Under the pieces are notes generated by a model, which was not told the origin of the DNA, made no database searches, and saw only the letters and a program-made list of their open reading frames with translations. This document shows positions 52,830 through 62,595 of a DNA stretch of 64,000 bases, piece by piece (within the stretch, counting starts at the first letter, position 1; every line of letters begins with the position of its first letter). This stretch comes from JBOHTO01 sp050733695 (GTDB lineage Bacteria > Gemmatimonadota > Gemmatimonadetes > Gemmatimonadales > Gemmatimonadaceae), in NCBI GenBank assembly GCA_050733695.1, contig JBOHTO010000135.1:21244-85243 (forward strand), given 5' to 3'. Made by a program: the position numbers and the translations under genes.

Positions 52830-53383
52830 GCCCGAGGAGTGCTCCCGGCAATGACGACGGCGTCCCTGCCGTCGAGCTCGCGAACCAGCACGTCCACGCG
52901 CGCACCATGCGGGACGTCGACCGTGGTTCCGACAACATCGGCATGGATGGGAAGCTCGCGACCACCGCGATCCACGAGGACTGCGAGCGCGATGCGGGCA
53001 GGTCGGCCGAAATCCGCCAGCTCATCGAGGGCGGCGCGAACCGTACGCCCGGTGTAGAGGACATCGTCCACGATTATCACACGCCTGCCGTCGAGACCCC
53101 AGGGAAGATCGGTCGTTCCCACAACCGGACGGGGACCCACGGTCTGCAGATCGTCCCTGTACAGCGTGATGTCGAGAGCACCACGCGGGAGTGGCTCGGT
53201 CGAGCCAGCGCGCTCCGCTATCAGTTCGGCGATCCGATCGGCGAGCTGCACGCCGCGCCGCTGTATGCCCACGAGGACGAGATCATCCGTGCCGCCATTC
53301 AACTCCACGATCTCGTCGGCCATCCGCCGCAGGGTCCGCGACACGGCTCTGGCGTCGAGGTGCGTGGTGTCTTGCGATGTCAT
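52826..53383 (-). CDS. pyrR: PyrR: pyrimidine operon regulator / uracil phosphoribosyltransferase
   Basis: 185 residues. The PRPP loop VIIVDDVLYTGRTVRAAL (about 101-118), LVGIQRRGVQLADRIA and ITLYRDDLQTVG are PyrR signatures. PyrR binds a pyr mRNA leader in Firmicutes. Here it is the first gene, with only 110 bases before it, and I found no clear antiterminator/anti-antiterminator pair. A TTGACA lies at 53413-53418, but no -10 box at proper spacing was seen. Confidence 0.95.
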   Translation of the reverse strand: MTSQDTTHLDARAVSRTLRRMADEIVELNGGTDDLVLVGIQRRGVQLADRIAELIAERAGSTEPLPRGALDITLYRDDLQTVGPRPVVGTTDLPWGLDGRRVIIVDDVLYTGRTVRAALDELADFGRPARIALAVLVDRGGRELPIHADVVGTTVDVPHGARVDVLVRELDGRDAVVIAGSTPRA

Positions 53384-53465
53384 GTCGGCTGAATATGACC
53401 CGCAGGCGTGTCAAAGAGAAGCCGCGGCGCGCCCGGTGCCGGTGCCACCCGTGAGACGGGGTCTC

Positions 53466-53514
53466 TCAGAGCGTGATGCTCACCGCAGTATCCTCACAGC
53501 GCGATGCTCACCGC
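53466..53514 (-). repeat. 21-bp direct repeat across the tonB2 stop codon
   Basis: Copies at 53466-53486 and 53494-53514 (19 of 21 identical, offset 28). Each starts with a TGA read on the minus strand. The second copy encodes the real C-terminus AVSIAL; the first is an out-of-frame duplicate beyond the stop. Confidence 0.8.
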
Positions 53515-54366
53515 TACGCTCATGCGAAGCGGTGTTCCATCCGCTCGCACGCCGGGGTTGAAGCGGTAGCGCTCGAGTCGTTCACGCAACTTGCGATCGA
53601 AGTCGCGGTCACCGGTTGGCGCAAAGCTGAGCGAAAGCACGCGCCCGCTGACATCCACGTCGAAGACGACGGTGACCTCCGTGCCACGCAGGTCGTCGGG
53701 GACCGGAACCGGCGGGATGATCATCGCGATTGGCGTGGGTGGAAACAGCTCGCCGCTGCCCCCGCCGGTACCCGGCCCGGCACCGGAGCCGGTTCCCGTT
53801 CCCGTTCCGGAGCCCGTTCCACCACCGGAGCCCGGACCCGTGCCCTTCGATCCATCGGATCCGGTGCCGCCCCCGGCACCGGCAATCGTCGCGACCGATA
53901 TCTCGGGCTGAGCCATGGAGACGGCTGCTTCCGGTATCGGCTGAACCGGCGCCGGCGGCAACGGCTCCTCGGGCTCGGGGGGAGGGATCATTTCCTCCTC
54001 AGCCGGCACAACCTCCTCCTCGGCAGGCGCGTCAACGACCGCCGGTACAGCGACCTGCAGATACCGGAGTCGCTCGACCGGCGGACCGGCGGTGCCACCG
54101 GTGCCGTTCGTACCGCCCCCACCTCCTCCAGGCGGGCCCGGACCACCGCCATGTCCGGCCGTAATCACACGCACCACGGCTGTGTTGGCGAACGGTACCA
54201 GGAGCAGGGCCATGACCAGGGCGTGAACGAGTATGCTCACCCCGAAACCGAGCCTGCGGCTCTCGCCGGCGCGGTCGGGTATGCCCACCGGCGGCCGGTA
54301 CGGAGCCGTCTGCCGGCGCGGAGAGTGGTGCGGTTCAGCCGCCATGGCATCGTCGAGCTGTCCCAT
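53494..54366 (-). CDS. Energy transducer TonB-family protein (second copy)
   Basis: 290 residues. One N-terminal helix (FGVSILVHALVMALLLVPFA, about 41-60) is followed by Pro/Glu-rich and long Gly/Ser/Thr-rich spacers (about 75-215). The C-terminal TonB domain (EVTVVFDVDVSGRVLSLSFA, ERYRFNPGVRADGTPLR) would contact outer-membrane receptors. A stable hairpin separates it from exbD, so expression may be lower than the rest. Its ATG lies inside the palindrome TCCCATATGGGA (54361-54372). Confidence 0.85.
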   Translation of the reverse strand: MGQLDDAMAAEPHHSPRRQTAPYRPPVGIPDRAGESRRLGFGVSILVHALVMALLLVPFANTAVVRVITAGHGGGPGPPGGGGGGTNGTGGTAGPPVERLRYLQVAVPAVVDAPAEEEVVPAEEEMIPPPEPEEPLPPAPVQPIPEAAVSMAQPEISVATIAGAGGGTGSDGSKGTGPGSGGGTGSGTGTGTGSGAGPGTGGGSGELFPPTPIAMIIPPVPVPDDLRGTEVTVVFDVDVSGRVLSLSFAPTGDRDFDRKLRERLERYRFNPGVRADGTPLRMSVAVSIAL

Positions 54367-54379
54367 ATGGGAAAGTAAT

Positions 54380-54412
54380 ACGGCGGGCGACCCGAAATGG
54401 TTCGCCCGCCGT
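54380..54412 (-). terminator. Strong hairpin between exbD and the second tonB gene
   Basis: An 11-bp perfect stem, ACGGCGGGCGA (54380-54390) with TCGCCCGCCGT (54402-54412), and an 11-base loop. On the minus strand it is followed by ATTACTTTCCC. Terminator, attenuator or mRNA stabiliser. Confidence 0.65.
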
Positions 54413-54433
54413 CAACCTGACGTCACGGCCAAC

Positions 54434-54865
54434 TCAGTCCCCCGCGGCGGCCCCCTCGTCATCCTTGGGCGGAACGCCGATCACCGTGACTCCTGCCCCG
54501 CGAGCGATGTCCATCGCCCGAATCACTTCCTGATACGTGACCGTCGGATCGCCCTTCACGAAGATGATCTTGTCCGGGCGCGGAGCGTAAATCTCCGTAA
54601 GCCGCGCAAGCAGCCGATCAGCCGGAACGACTTCCTTGTTGATCGCGAAGTATTCGTTCGGCCCGACTTCCAGAACTATCTGATCGCTCACCGATTGTGT
54701 GGACGCCGGACGCGGCGTCGGGTCGGGGAGCTGCAGATCGATCGACTTCCTCAGGCGCGGCTGCATGACCATGAAGATGATCAGCAGCACGAGCATGATG
54801 TCGATCATCGGCACGACGTTTGGCTCGTTGGTGAGATTGCTCGTGTTGCCTACCGGCATTCCCAT
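54434..54865 (-). CDS. exbD: ExbD/TolR-family biopolymer transport protein (second copy)
   Basis: 143 residues. One N-terminal helix with the proton-carrying Asp in VVPMIDIMLVLLIIFMV (Asp22), then a periplasmic domain (EIYAPRPDKIIFVKGDPTV). Works with ExbB to power TonB. It follows another exbD by 29 bases. Two ExbD-type proteins may form heteromers or serve different TonBs. Confidence 0.95.
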   Translation of the reverse strand: MGMPVGNTSNLTNEPNVVPMIDIMLVLLIIFMVMQPRLRKSIDLQLPDPTPRPASTQSVSDQIVLEVGPNEYFAINKEVVPADRLLARLTEIYAPRPDKIIFVKGDPTVTYQEVIRAMDIARGAGVTVIGVPPKDDEGAAAGD

Positions 54866-54894
54866 GGCGCGTTGTCCCCCTGGCTATCGTCTGG

Positions 54895-55392
54895 TTACGG
54901 CTGCGTTTCCAGCTCGTCGCCTTCGACGGTGGATTCCGTTCCCGGCTGCTGTTCGCTCACCGCGCCCACGACCCGGACGCCCGAGCGTGCGGCAATGTCC
55001 ATGGCATCGAGTACGCGTTCGTATTCAAGTTCCCGGTGCGCCTTTATGTACAGGATCTTGTCGATTGTGCGCGTGTCGTAGATCGACGTGAGTCGCTCCG
55101 CGAGTGCATCGTGGCACGCCGTCAGACTGGCCTGATCAACCGGTGGCGGGCAGATGGGCTTCTTGTCCAGGAAGTACTGCCCATCCTGGTCTATTCCGAG
55201 CACCTTGTCGGTTTCTTCGTCCTCGGGGTGCGCCTTGAGGTTCACGCCTTCCGGAGGAGTCGCCGTGAATCCTGCGGCCAGCGCTGGCGTGACCACCATG
55301 AAGATGATCAGCAGCACGAGCATCACGTCGATCATCGGCACGACATTCGGCTCGGCCTTGACGCTGCCGCCGGTCCCTACGGACATACCCAT
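54895..55392 (-). CDS. exbD: ExbD/TolR-family biopolymer transport protein (first copy)
   Basis: 165 residues. N-terminal helix VVPMIDVMLVLLIIFMVV with the essential Asp, then a periplasmic domain with an extra loop carrying two cysteines (KKPICPPPVDQASLTAC) that could form a disulfide. A ~35-residue acidic tail (QQPGTESTVEGDELETQ). It is 30 bases downstream of exbB. Confidence 0.95.
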   Translation of the reverse strand: MGMSVGTGGSVKAEPNVVPMIDVMLVLLIIFMVVTPALAAGFTATPPEGVNLKAHPEDEETDKVLGIDQDGQYFLDKKPICPPPVDQASLTACHDALAERLTSIYDTRTIDKILYIKAHRELEYERVLDAMDIAARSGVRVVGAVSEQQPGTESTVEGDELETQP

Positions 55393-55422
55393 ATCGCAGC
55401 TCCCTGTTGGCGGGTGGGCGGT

Positions 55423-56160
55423 CTACTTCGTCATCGGCGCCTGGCCGCCGGCCGTGGTGTTGAACTCGCGCGTGAAGCGCGAGCGGCCGAACTCGCCGGA
55501 GACGCCCTTGATCATGTAGTCGATGAACTCCTTCGACACGTAGGTCATCTCCGCCGTGAGGTTGTCGATCTTGGTCTGGAAGTAGTTGTAGAACCAGACC
55601 GCCGGAATGGCGACTATGAGTCCGAAGCCCGTCGCGATGAGTGCTTCCGCGATGCCTGCCGAGATCGCCGTGATACCGCCCGACCCCGACTCGGCCATGC
55701 CGGTGAACGCGTTCACGATTCCGAACACGGTGCCAAGCAGTCCGACGAACGGCGCCGTCGCACCGACGGTCGCCAGCAGCGCGAGCCCGCGCTTGAGCAG
55801 GGTCACCTCGAGCAACATGTTGCGTTCGACGGCGCGCTCCACGGAGTTGATGTCGGCAACGGTGACGGATCCGTCCTGGATGAGGGGCTTCACTTCCGTC
55901 AGGGCACCGCCCAGGACGCGCGCAACGTGCGACTTCTTGTAGCCCTCGGCGAGCTTGATTGCTTCGGTAAGGTTGTCTTCCTCCAGGAACTGCGAGAACT
56001 CCGGCGCGAACTTGATTGTTTCCTTCTGCGCCTTGCGCAGGGTCCACCACTTCTTGACCGCAACCGAGAGCGACCAGATGGACATGATGAACAGGATGGC
56101 CCAGATGACCTTGGCGAAGATGGGGATCTCGGACCACAGTTCAGCGAGCGAGAGATTCAT
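55423..56160 (-). CDS. exbB: ExbB/TolQ-family proton channel protein
   Basis: 245 residues. Three helices: near 12-34 (IPIFAKVIWAILFIMSIWSL), then after a cytoplasmic region LALLATVGATAPFVGLLGTV and ALIATGFGLIVAIPAVWFYN. The Thr/Pro/Gly-rich pore motifs are as in ExbB. With ExbD it uses the proton gradient to drive TonB. Located between tonB (42-base gap) and exbD. Confidence 0.96.
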   Translation of the reverse strand: MNLSLAELWSEIPIFAKVIWAILFIMSIWSLSVAVKKWWTLRKAQKETIKFAPEFSQFLEEDNLTEAIKLAEGYKKSHVARVLGGALTEVKPLIQDGSVTVADINSVERAVERNMLLEVTLLKRGLALLATVGATAPFVGLLGTVFGIVNAFTGMAESGSGGITAISAGIAEALIATGFGLIVAIPAVWFYNYFQTKIDNLTAEMTYVSKEFIDYMIKGVSGEFGRSRFTREFNTTAGGQAPMTK

Positions 56161-56202
56161 TTACCTTGCTCCCAGGGTGGAAGAGTCGGGCTGACCGCGA
56201 GG

Positions 56203-56919
56203 TCACGACTGCAGGTTGAACGTGAACGGCTGCTGCACCCACATCTTCACCTTGCGCCCACCCGTTTCGGCGGGAAGGAAGCGCATGTCGGGCAGGTGCC
56301 GCTTCACCGCCCGCGTGAAGAGATCGTGGTCGGACTTGAGGACCTTGAACGTGCTCATGTCGGCGCGGCCGTTGGTACCCACGACGAACTGGGCCAGGAC
56401 GGTGCCTTCGACGCGGGCGTTTCTCAGTATGTCCGGATACGCCGAAGAGGGGAGTCCCTGTCCTGGCGCGAGGATGGCAGGCTTCTCCACCTGGAACTCG
56501 AAGTACGGTTGATCTGTGACGGGGCCTTCGCCGCCCACCACACCGCTGGCTACACCGCCCTCGACACCGATTCCGCTGAAGTCGGCCTCGTTCGTAACCT
56601 GCTTGGTCAGATCCACGTCGGGGATCACATCGGGGATCTCGACCGGTGCGGTAAGCACCTGGAACCCCTTGGGCGGCGGCGGGACCACGGGCTGATCGGG
56701 TGGCGGCGGCGGCGGCTTCTCGGGCGGTGGAGGCTCCTTCGGCTTGGGCGCCTCGAAGAAGTCGATCTCTTCTTCCTTGGGCTTCTCCAGTTCGGTCGTG
56801 GCGTGGGCCGTCGCGAAGACGGCCAGCACGATGAACCCGGCATGGATCACGCCGCTGAGGATCGCGCCCCCGGTGTTCCTGTCCTTCTGTGCCTTCGACT
56901 CGAGCAGGGTGCTGAACAT
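56203..56919 (-). CDS. tonB: Energy transducer TonB
   Basis: 238 residues. A single N-terminal helix (GAILSGVIHAGFIVLAVFA) precedes a classic Lys/Pro/Glu spacer (KPKEPPPPEKPPPPPPDQP) and the C-terminal TonB domain with YPDILRNARVEGTVLAQFVV, the YP-x-A...GxVxVxF hallmark. It transfers energy to outer-membrane TonB-dependent receptors. First gene of tonB-exbB-exbD-exbD-tonB; TAGAAT at 56974-56979 is a possible -10 box. Confidence 0.95.
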   Translation of the reverse strand: MFSTLLESKAQKDRNTGGAILSGVIHAGFIVLAVFATAHATTELEKPKEEEIDFFEAPKPKEPPPPEKPPPPPPDQPVVPPPPKGFQVLTAPVEIPDVIPDVDLTKQVTNEADFSGIGVEGGVASGVVGGEGPVTDQPYFEFQVEKPAILAPGQGLPSSAYPDILRNARVEGTVLAQFVVGTNGRADMSTFKVLKSDHDLFTRAVKRHLPDMRFLPAETGGRKVKMWVQQPFTFNLQS

Positions 56920-57065
56920 GACAGATCTCGCGTTTCTGGTGAGACGAGAGTCGATCGCAGGTTCGCTAAGGGTATTCTACTCAGCCAGGATATCGCCGGA
57001 ATGGAAGGATCATTAAGAATGCATGAAAAAAACGATGTTAGGACTCGGCGGCGCTTGACCCCCCA

Positions 57066-58580
57066 TCACGCAATTTCGGGGCGAGCAGCGCCGGTCGCGC
57101 TGTCGGGCTCCGGCTCGCCCGGCTCCGCAGGGGTCTCTGCATCCACGGCGACCGGGAGCGTGACGGTGAAGGTGCTCCCGCGACCGAGGCGCGAAGTCAC
57201 GGTGAGATGGCCGCCATGGGCCTGAACGATCCACTGGCTGATCGCGAGTCCGAGCCCGAAGCCACCGCGCTCGGTGGAGCGCGAGCGCGCCCTGTCTGCC
57301 CGGAAAAAGCGCTCGAAGACGTGCGGCAGATCAGCGGCGGAGATGCCGACGCCGGTGTCATGCACGACGAAGCTGACCTCACGGTCGCGACGGGCGAGCG
57401 TGAGTTCGACACGCCCGCCCCTCGGCGTGTACTTGATGGCGTTGGTGACCAGGTTCAGCAACAACTGACGAAGCCGCGGCCGTTCGCCCATCACCGTCGC
57501 ACTGTCGGCAACGGGCAGTTCCACGGTCAGTCCGGCGTCCTCCCCGAGAATGCTGGCCGTTTCGAACACCTCGCGCACGAGCGGATCGAGCGCCACCGGC
57601 TCCCGGTGCAGATCGAAGCGCCCCTCGTCGGCCCGAGCGAGCGTGAGAAGACTGTCCACCAGGTCCGACATGCGTGCGGTCTCCTGCAGCGCTTCCTCGA
57701 GCGCGACGAACTGGTCGGTGCTGGAGCCGGACGACATCATGGCGCGTTCGACATCCGCGCGGAGGACAGTGAGCGGGGTCTTGAGCTCGTGGCTTGCGTC
57801 CGCCGTGAACCGGCGCAGCCCGCTGAAGGACGTCTCCAGGCGGCCGATCATCGCATTGAGTGTGGCGGTGAGGCGCGACAGCTCGTCGTTGCTCTCCTCC
57901 TCCACGACCAGGCGCCGGTGCAGGCTGCGCCCGTCGGAAATCGCTTCCACTTCGTTGATGATGCGATCGATGGGACGGAACGCGCGTCCCGCGATCACGT
58001 ATGCGACGGCAATCGAAACGGCCAGTATCAGCGGCGAGACGACGAGCGTCGTACCGACGAGTTCGGCCGGTCCAAGCTGGTAGGGACGCGTCGACGCGGC
58101 CGCCACCGCGCGCGATATCGTCGGGCCCAGGCCGGGACTCGAACGCGCCGCCACGTAGAGCTCCTGCTCGCCGAGCTGGACGAGTGCGCCATGTCCGTTT
58201 CCGGATACCGCGAGTCCGGCCGATTGCAGCGTTGCCCGCCCATCGGGATCGAGCTGGCGGAAGTCGAACGAGCTGTAGAGCAGCCGGCCGTCCTCGTCAA
58301 GAATGAGCAGATGCTCGGGTACACCTTCCAGCCGGTCCCGCAGCGCCTGCGTGATGATCGGCCCGACCAGCGAATCGTTCGTCACGGTCACCGGTTCCCC
58401 TGCCGCGATCGCCTGCTCGATGATCGTCGTCGCCTCATCGGCGCGCTCGACCACGTATTCCTCGAGATCCCTGTACAGTGCCGCACGTCGCGCCACCCAG
58501 AGCGCGAGGGCGAAGGCGGCCATGGTGCCGATCAGGGCCGCCGCGTACGCGACGGTGAGGCGGTAGCGGATCGAGGCCAT
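57066..58580 (-). CDS. Membrane sensor histidine kinase (HAMP-HisKA-HATPase)
   Basis: 504 residues. Helices at about 9-31 and 172-198 flank a periplasmic sensor domain. HAMP at 199-250, HisKA with phospho-acceptor His264 (DASHELKTPL), N-box NLVTNAIKYT at 377-386, G1 DTGVGI and G2 GGFGLGLAI. Pairs with the OmpR-type regulator whose stop lies 52 bases upstream. Stimulus unknown. An acidic Pro/Glu tail of about 25 residues follows the ATPase. Confidence 0.95.
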   Translation of the reverse strand: MASIRYRLTVAYAAALIGTMAAFALALWVARRAALYRDLEEYVVERADEATTIIEQAIAAGEPVTVTNDSLVGPIITQALRDRLEGVPEHLLILDEDGRLLYSSFDFRQLDPDGRATLQSAGLAVSGNGHGALVQLGEQELYVAARSSPGLGPTISRAVAAASTRPYQLGPAELVGTTLVVSPLILAVSIAVAYVIAGRAFRPIDRIINEVEAISDGRSLHRRLVVEEESNDELSRLTATLNAMIGRLETSFSGLRRFTADASHELKTPLTVLRADVERAMMSSGSSTDQFVALEEALQETARMSDLVDSLLTLARADEGRFDLHREPVALDPLVREVFETASILGEDAGLTVELPVADSATVMGERPRLRQLLLNLVTNAIKYTPRGGRVELTLARRDREVSFVVHDTGVGISAADLPHVFERFFRADRARSRSTERGGFGLGLAISQWIVQAHGGHLTVTSRLGRGSTFTVTLPVAVDAETPAEPGEPEPDSATGAARPEIA

Positions 58581-58632
58581 GGCTTCCCGCGGATGGGTAA
58601 GGGGGTGTGGTTGGGGGGGAGCCGGGTTACAG

Positions 58633-59304
58633 CTAGGAATCGCGGATCACGTATCCGACACCGCGCACCGTGTGGATCAGTTTTCTCCGCTGCCCGGCGT
58701 CGACCTTCTTGCGAAGGTGGTTGATCACGACATCAACGATGTTGGTTCCGGGGTCGAAGTGGTACCCCCACGCATATTCGGTGATCAGAGTCCGGCTCAT
58801 GACGCGCCCGGCGTGGCGCATGAGGTACTCCAGGACGGTGAACTCCTTGGGCGTGAGCTCGACCTGGCGACCGGCGCGCCGCACCTCCCGGGTGTGCTGG
58901 TCCAGCTCGAGGTCCGCCACACGCAGAGTGGGCGCGGCCATCGCGCGCGGCCTGCGCGCGAGCGCCTCGACCCGAGCGAGCAACTCCTCGAACGCGAAGG
59001 GTTTCGTGACGTAGTCATCGGCGCCGGCGCGCAGCGTCTCGACCTTCGCGTCCACCGCATCCTGCGCCGTGAGCACGAGAACGGGACGCTCGAACCCGCG
59101 CGCCCTGAGCGCGTGCAGCACTTCCAGCCCGGACTTCCCGGGCAGGCGCATGTCGAGGATGACGAGATCGTACGCTTCCGACCCCGCGAGGCGTTCGCCT
59201 TGCTCACCGTCGGTGACAAGGTCCACGCCCCAGCGCTGCTCCTCGAGTCCGCGTCTTACGTACTCGCCGACGGTGGGATCGTCCTCGATGACCAGGACCT
59301 TCAT
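58633..59304 (-). CDS. OmpR/PhoB-family response regulator
   Basis: 223 residues from ATG 59302-59304. Receiver domain with acidic pair EDD (7-9), phospho-acceptor Asp51 (LDMRLPGKSG) and Lys101 (TKPF). The winged-helix output domain (about 125-223) has LTPKEFTVLEYLMRHAG and DVVINHLRKKVD. Transcribed before and with the histidine kinase gene. Confidence 0.96.
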   Translation of the reverse strand: MKVLVIEDDPTVGEYVRRGLEEQRWGVDLVTDGEQGERLAGSEAYDLVILDMRLPGKSGLEVLHALRARGFERPVLVLTAQDAVDAKVETLRAGADDYVTKPFAFEELLARVEALARRPRAMAAPTLRVADLELDQHTREVRRAGRQVELTPKEFTVLEYLMRHAGRVMSRTLITEYAWGYHFDPGTNIVDVVINHLRKKVDAGQRRKLIHTVRGVGYVIRDS

Positions 59305-59335
59305 CGCGCTGCGGCCACGCGCGGATGCTGCGAGG

Positions 59336-60699
<1,364 letters not shown>

Positions 60700-60703
<4 letters not shown>

Positions 60704-62379
60704 GAAACGTCACCTGAACCGTCAACTGAACCGTCACCTGAACCGTCGCCGGCCGGAAGAAGTATGCGAAACGTGCTGCCCGCCGACGGCGTGCTCTCCA
60801 CCTCGATGCTCCCGCCATGATCCGCCACGATGCCATAGCATATCGACAGCCCCAGGCCCGTGCCGCGACCAGGCGGCTTGGTCGTGTAGAATGGCTCGAA
60901 GATCCTGGCCACATCGTTTCGCTTGATTCCGTGACCGTGGTCGATTACCTCGGCCGCGACCATGGGTTGTTCTCCGCCCAGCATGAAGGTGCGGAGAAGG
61001 ATTATTCCGCGTTCGCCCATGGCGTCCATCGCATTGAGCAGGAGCGCCATGAATACCTGCACGAGCTGCTCCGGATTGCCGCGCACGCGGTCCGTCGTCG
61101 CCGGATCGAGCTGTGTTCGCACGCCGAGCTTCTTGAACCCGGAATGGTGCTTGAGCAGGAACAGCGTGCGCTCGATCACAGCGTTTATGTCGACGCTGCT
61201 CATCGTCGCCGGCTTGGGGCGGCTGAAGTCCAGAAGGCCGTCGACGATGCCCTTGCACCGGTGCACCTCGTTGTCCATGATCGCGAGATAGTCGGAGCAC
61301 TCGGGCGGCACCGCGGCTCCGGCGGCCGTCATGTCCTCCAACCGCAGCGCGAGACTCTCAGCGCAGGCGGCGATAGTCGCGAGGGGATTGTTGATCTCGT
61401 GCATGATGCCGGCGGCGAGCTGCCCGATGGCGGCGAGCTTCTCCGACTGGGCGAAGCGCTCCAGTGCCTCCTTCCACTCGGTGATGTCCTCGCCGATCGT
61501 GATCACGTGGGTCACGTCGGAATCATCGACCCGCATCGGTATCTTCGAGATCCGGTAGGTACGCACGTCGCCGGTTGTATCCGAGTCGATCTGGAACTGC
61601 TGGATCCTGCCGGTCGCGAAGACGTCATCGAACTCGCGGCGGAGAAGTTGCGCCGGCTGACGGTGCAGGATCTCGAAGATCGTCCGGCCGAGCGCCTCCT
61701 CGCGGGAAACACCCTGCATGCCTGTTTCGCGCTTGCGGTTCCATGCGTGGATCCTGTATTCGCGGTCTATCACGTACAGCCCGACCGGCAACGAGTCGAT
61801 GATGCGCTCGGTGAAGCGTCGCTGCTCATCGATCTGTCGCGTGCGCAGCCGAACTTCCACCTCGAGCTGGCGGGAATGCTCGGCGTGGGCGATGGAGGGC
61901 GAGAGGAGATCGGCAAGTGTCGAGAGGAAGAGCCGATCTCCCGGCGACAGCTCCGCCGTCAGCCGTACGCACAGGGCGCCGAGGACCCTTCCACCCCAGA
62001 CGAGCGGTGCCAGGACGAACGCGTGATCGCCGCTTCTCCTCGCGGATGACACGGTTTTCGCAGGCGGCATCGCGTCTCCGCCTTTCTCGAGTTCCCCCCC
62101 AACCCCGGCACCCCCCACCCGCACCTCGATCGAGCGAAGAAAAGCCGCCACCTCCGCGGGAGCCGGCATCTCGCTGTCGCCGGCGACATCCCAGGCGCGC
62201 ATCGGGCCAGCGGGTGTGTCCAGCCAGAGCGCGCAAGCGAGGGCACCGAGGGCCGACCGTGCAGCGGTCAGCACTGCCGGCGCCGTCTCATCGAGCCCGC
62301 CACCGGATGCCAGCAGGCCGGCGATCTCGGAAAGAACCGCCGGGATCGGCGCCACTTCGGCGACGGCGGCCCCTTCCAT
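60700..62379 (-). CDS. NtrB-type cytoplasmic histidine kinase with GAF and PAS domains
   Basis: 559 residues from ATG 62377-62379. Order: GAF-like domain (about 8-165, with a Gly-rich insert), coiled linker (LEVEVRLRTRQIDEQRRF), PAS domain (RIIDSLPVGLYVIDREYRIHAW, about 190-310), HisKA with AAGIMHEINNPL, and HATPase (NPEQLVQVFMALLLNAMDA, GTGLGLSICYGIV). No transmembrane segment is visible. The C-terminus GDGSGDGSVDGSGDVS is encoded by a 12-base repeat running up to the NtrC start. Confidence 0.94.
60704..60751 (-). repeat. 12-bp tandem repeat at the 3' end of the NtrB-type kinase gene
   Basis: Four units (GAAACGTCACCT, GAACCGTCAACT, GAACCGTCACCT, GAACCGTCGCCG on the plus strand) in frame, coding GDGS-type repeats, ending 1-2 bases from the ATGA junction. 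Confidence 0.92.
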
Positions 62380-62444
62380 GGGACGGACAGTTCGGTCCAA
62401 GGTATGACCCCGCAGGAGTTGAAAGCGAGTCTGCCTCGCTGACG

Positions 62445-62466
62445 CATAGGCGCACCATAGGCGCAC
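62445..62466. promoter_or_regulatory. 11-bp perfect direct repeat upstream of the kinase gene
   Basis: CATAGGCGCAC twice in tandem, about 66 bases upstream of the NtrB-type kinase start. One helical turn per unit suggests a possible activator or repressor site. Confidence 0.4.
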
Positions 62467-62595
62467 GCGTGACCAGGGACGCAGCCTGACGTGCACGCCC
62501 CCCTCTGGTCAAGATGACCGACAAGCCGCTCAATTCGTCACTCCTGCTTCGATGGCCGAGTGGGCGCCGGATTGACACACTCAACCTTCCGAATT

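Noticed and set aside
53384..53430. TTGACA before pyrR as a promoter with PyrR attenuator
   Set aside because: No -10 box at 16-18 bases; the nearest AT-rich hexamer is only 11 bases away, and no alternative hairpins were found.
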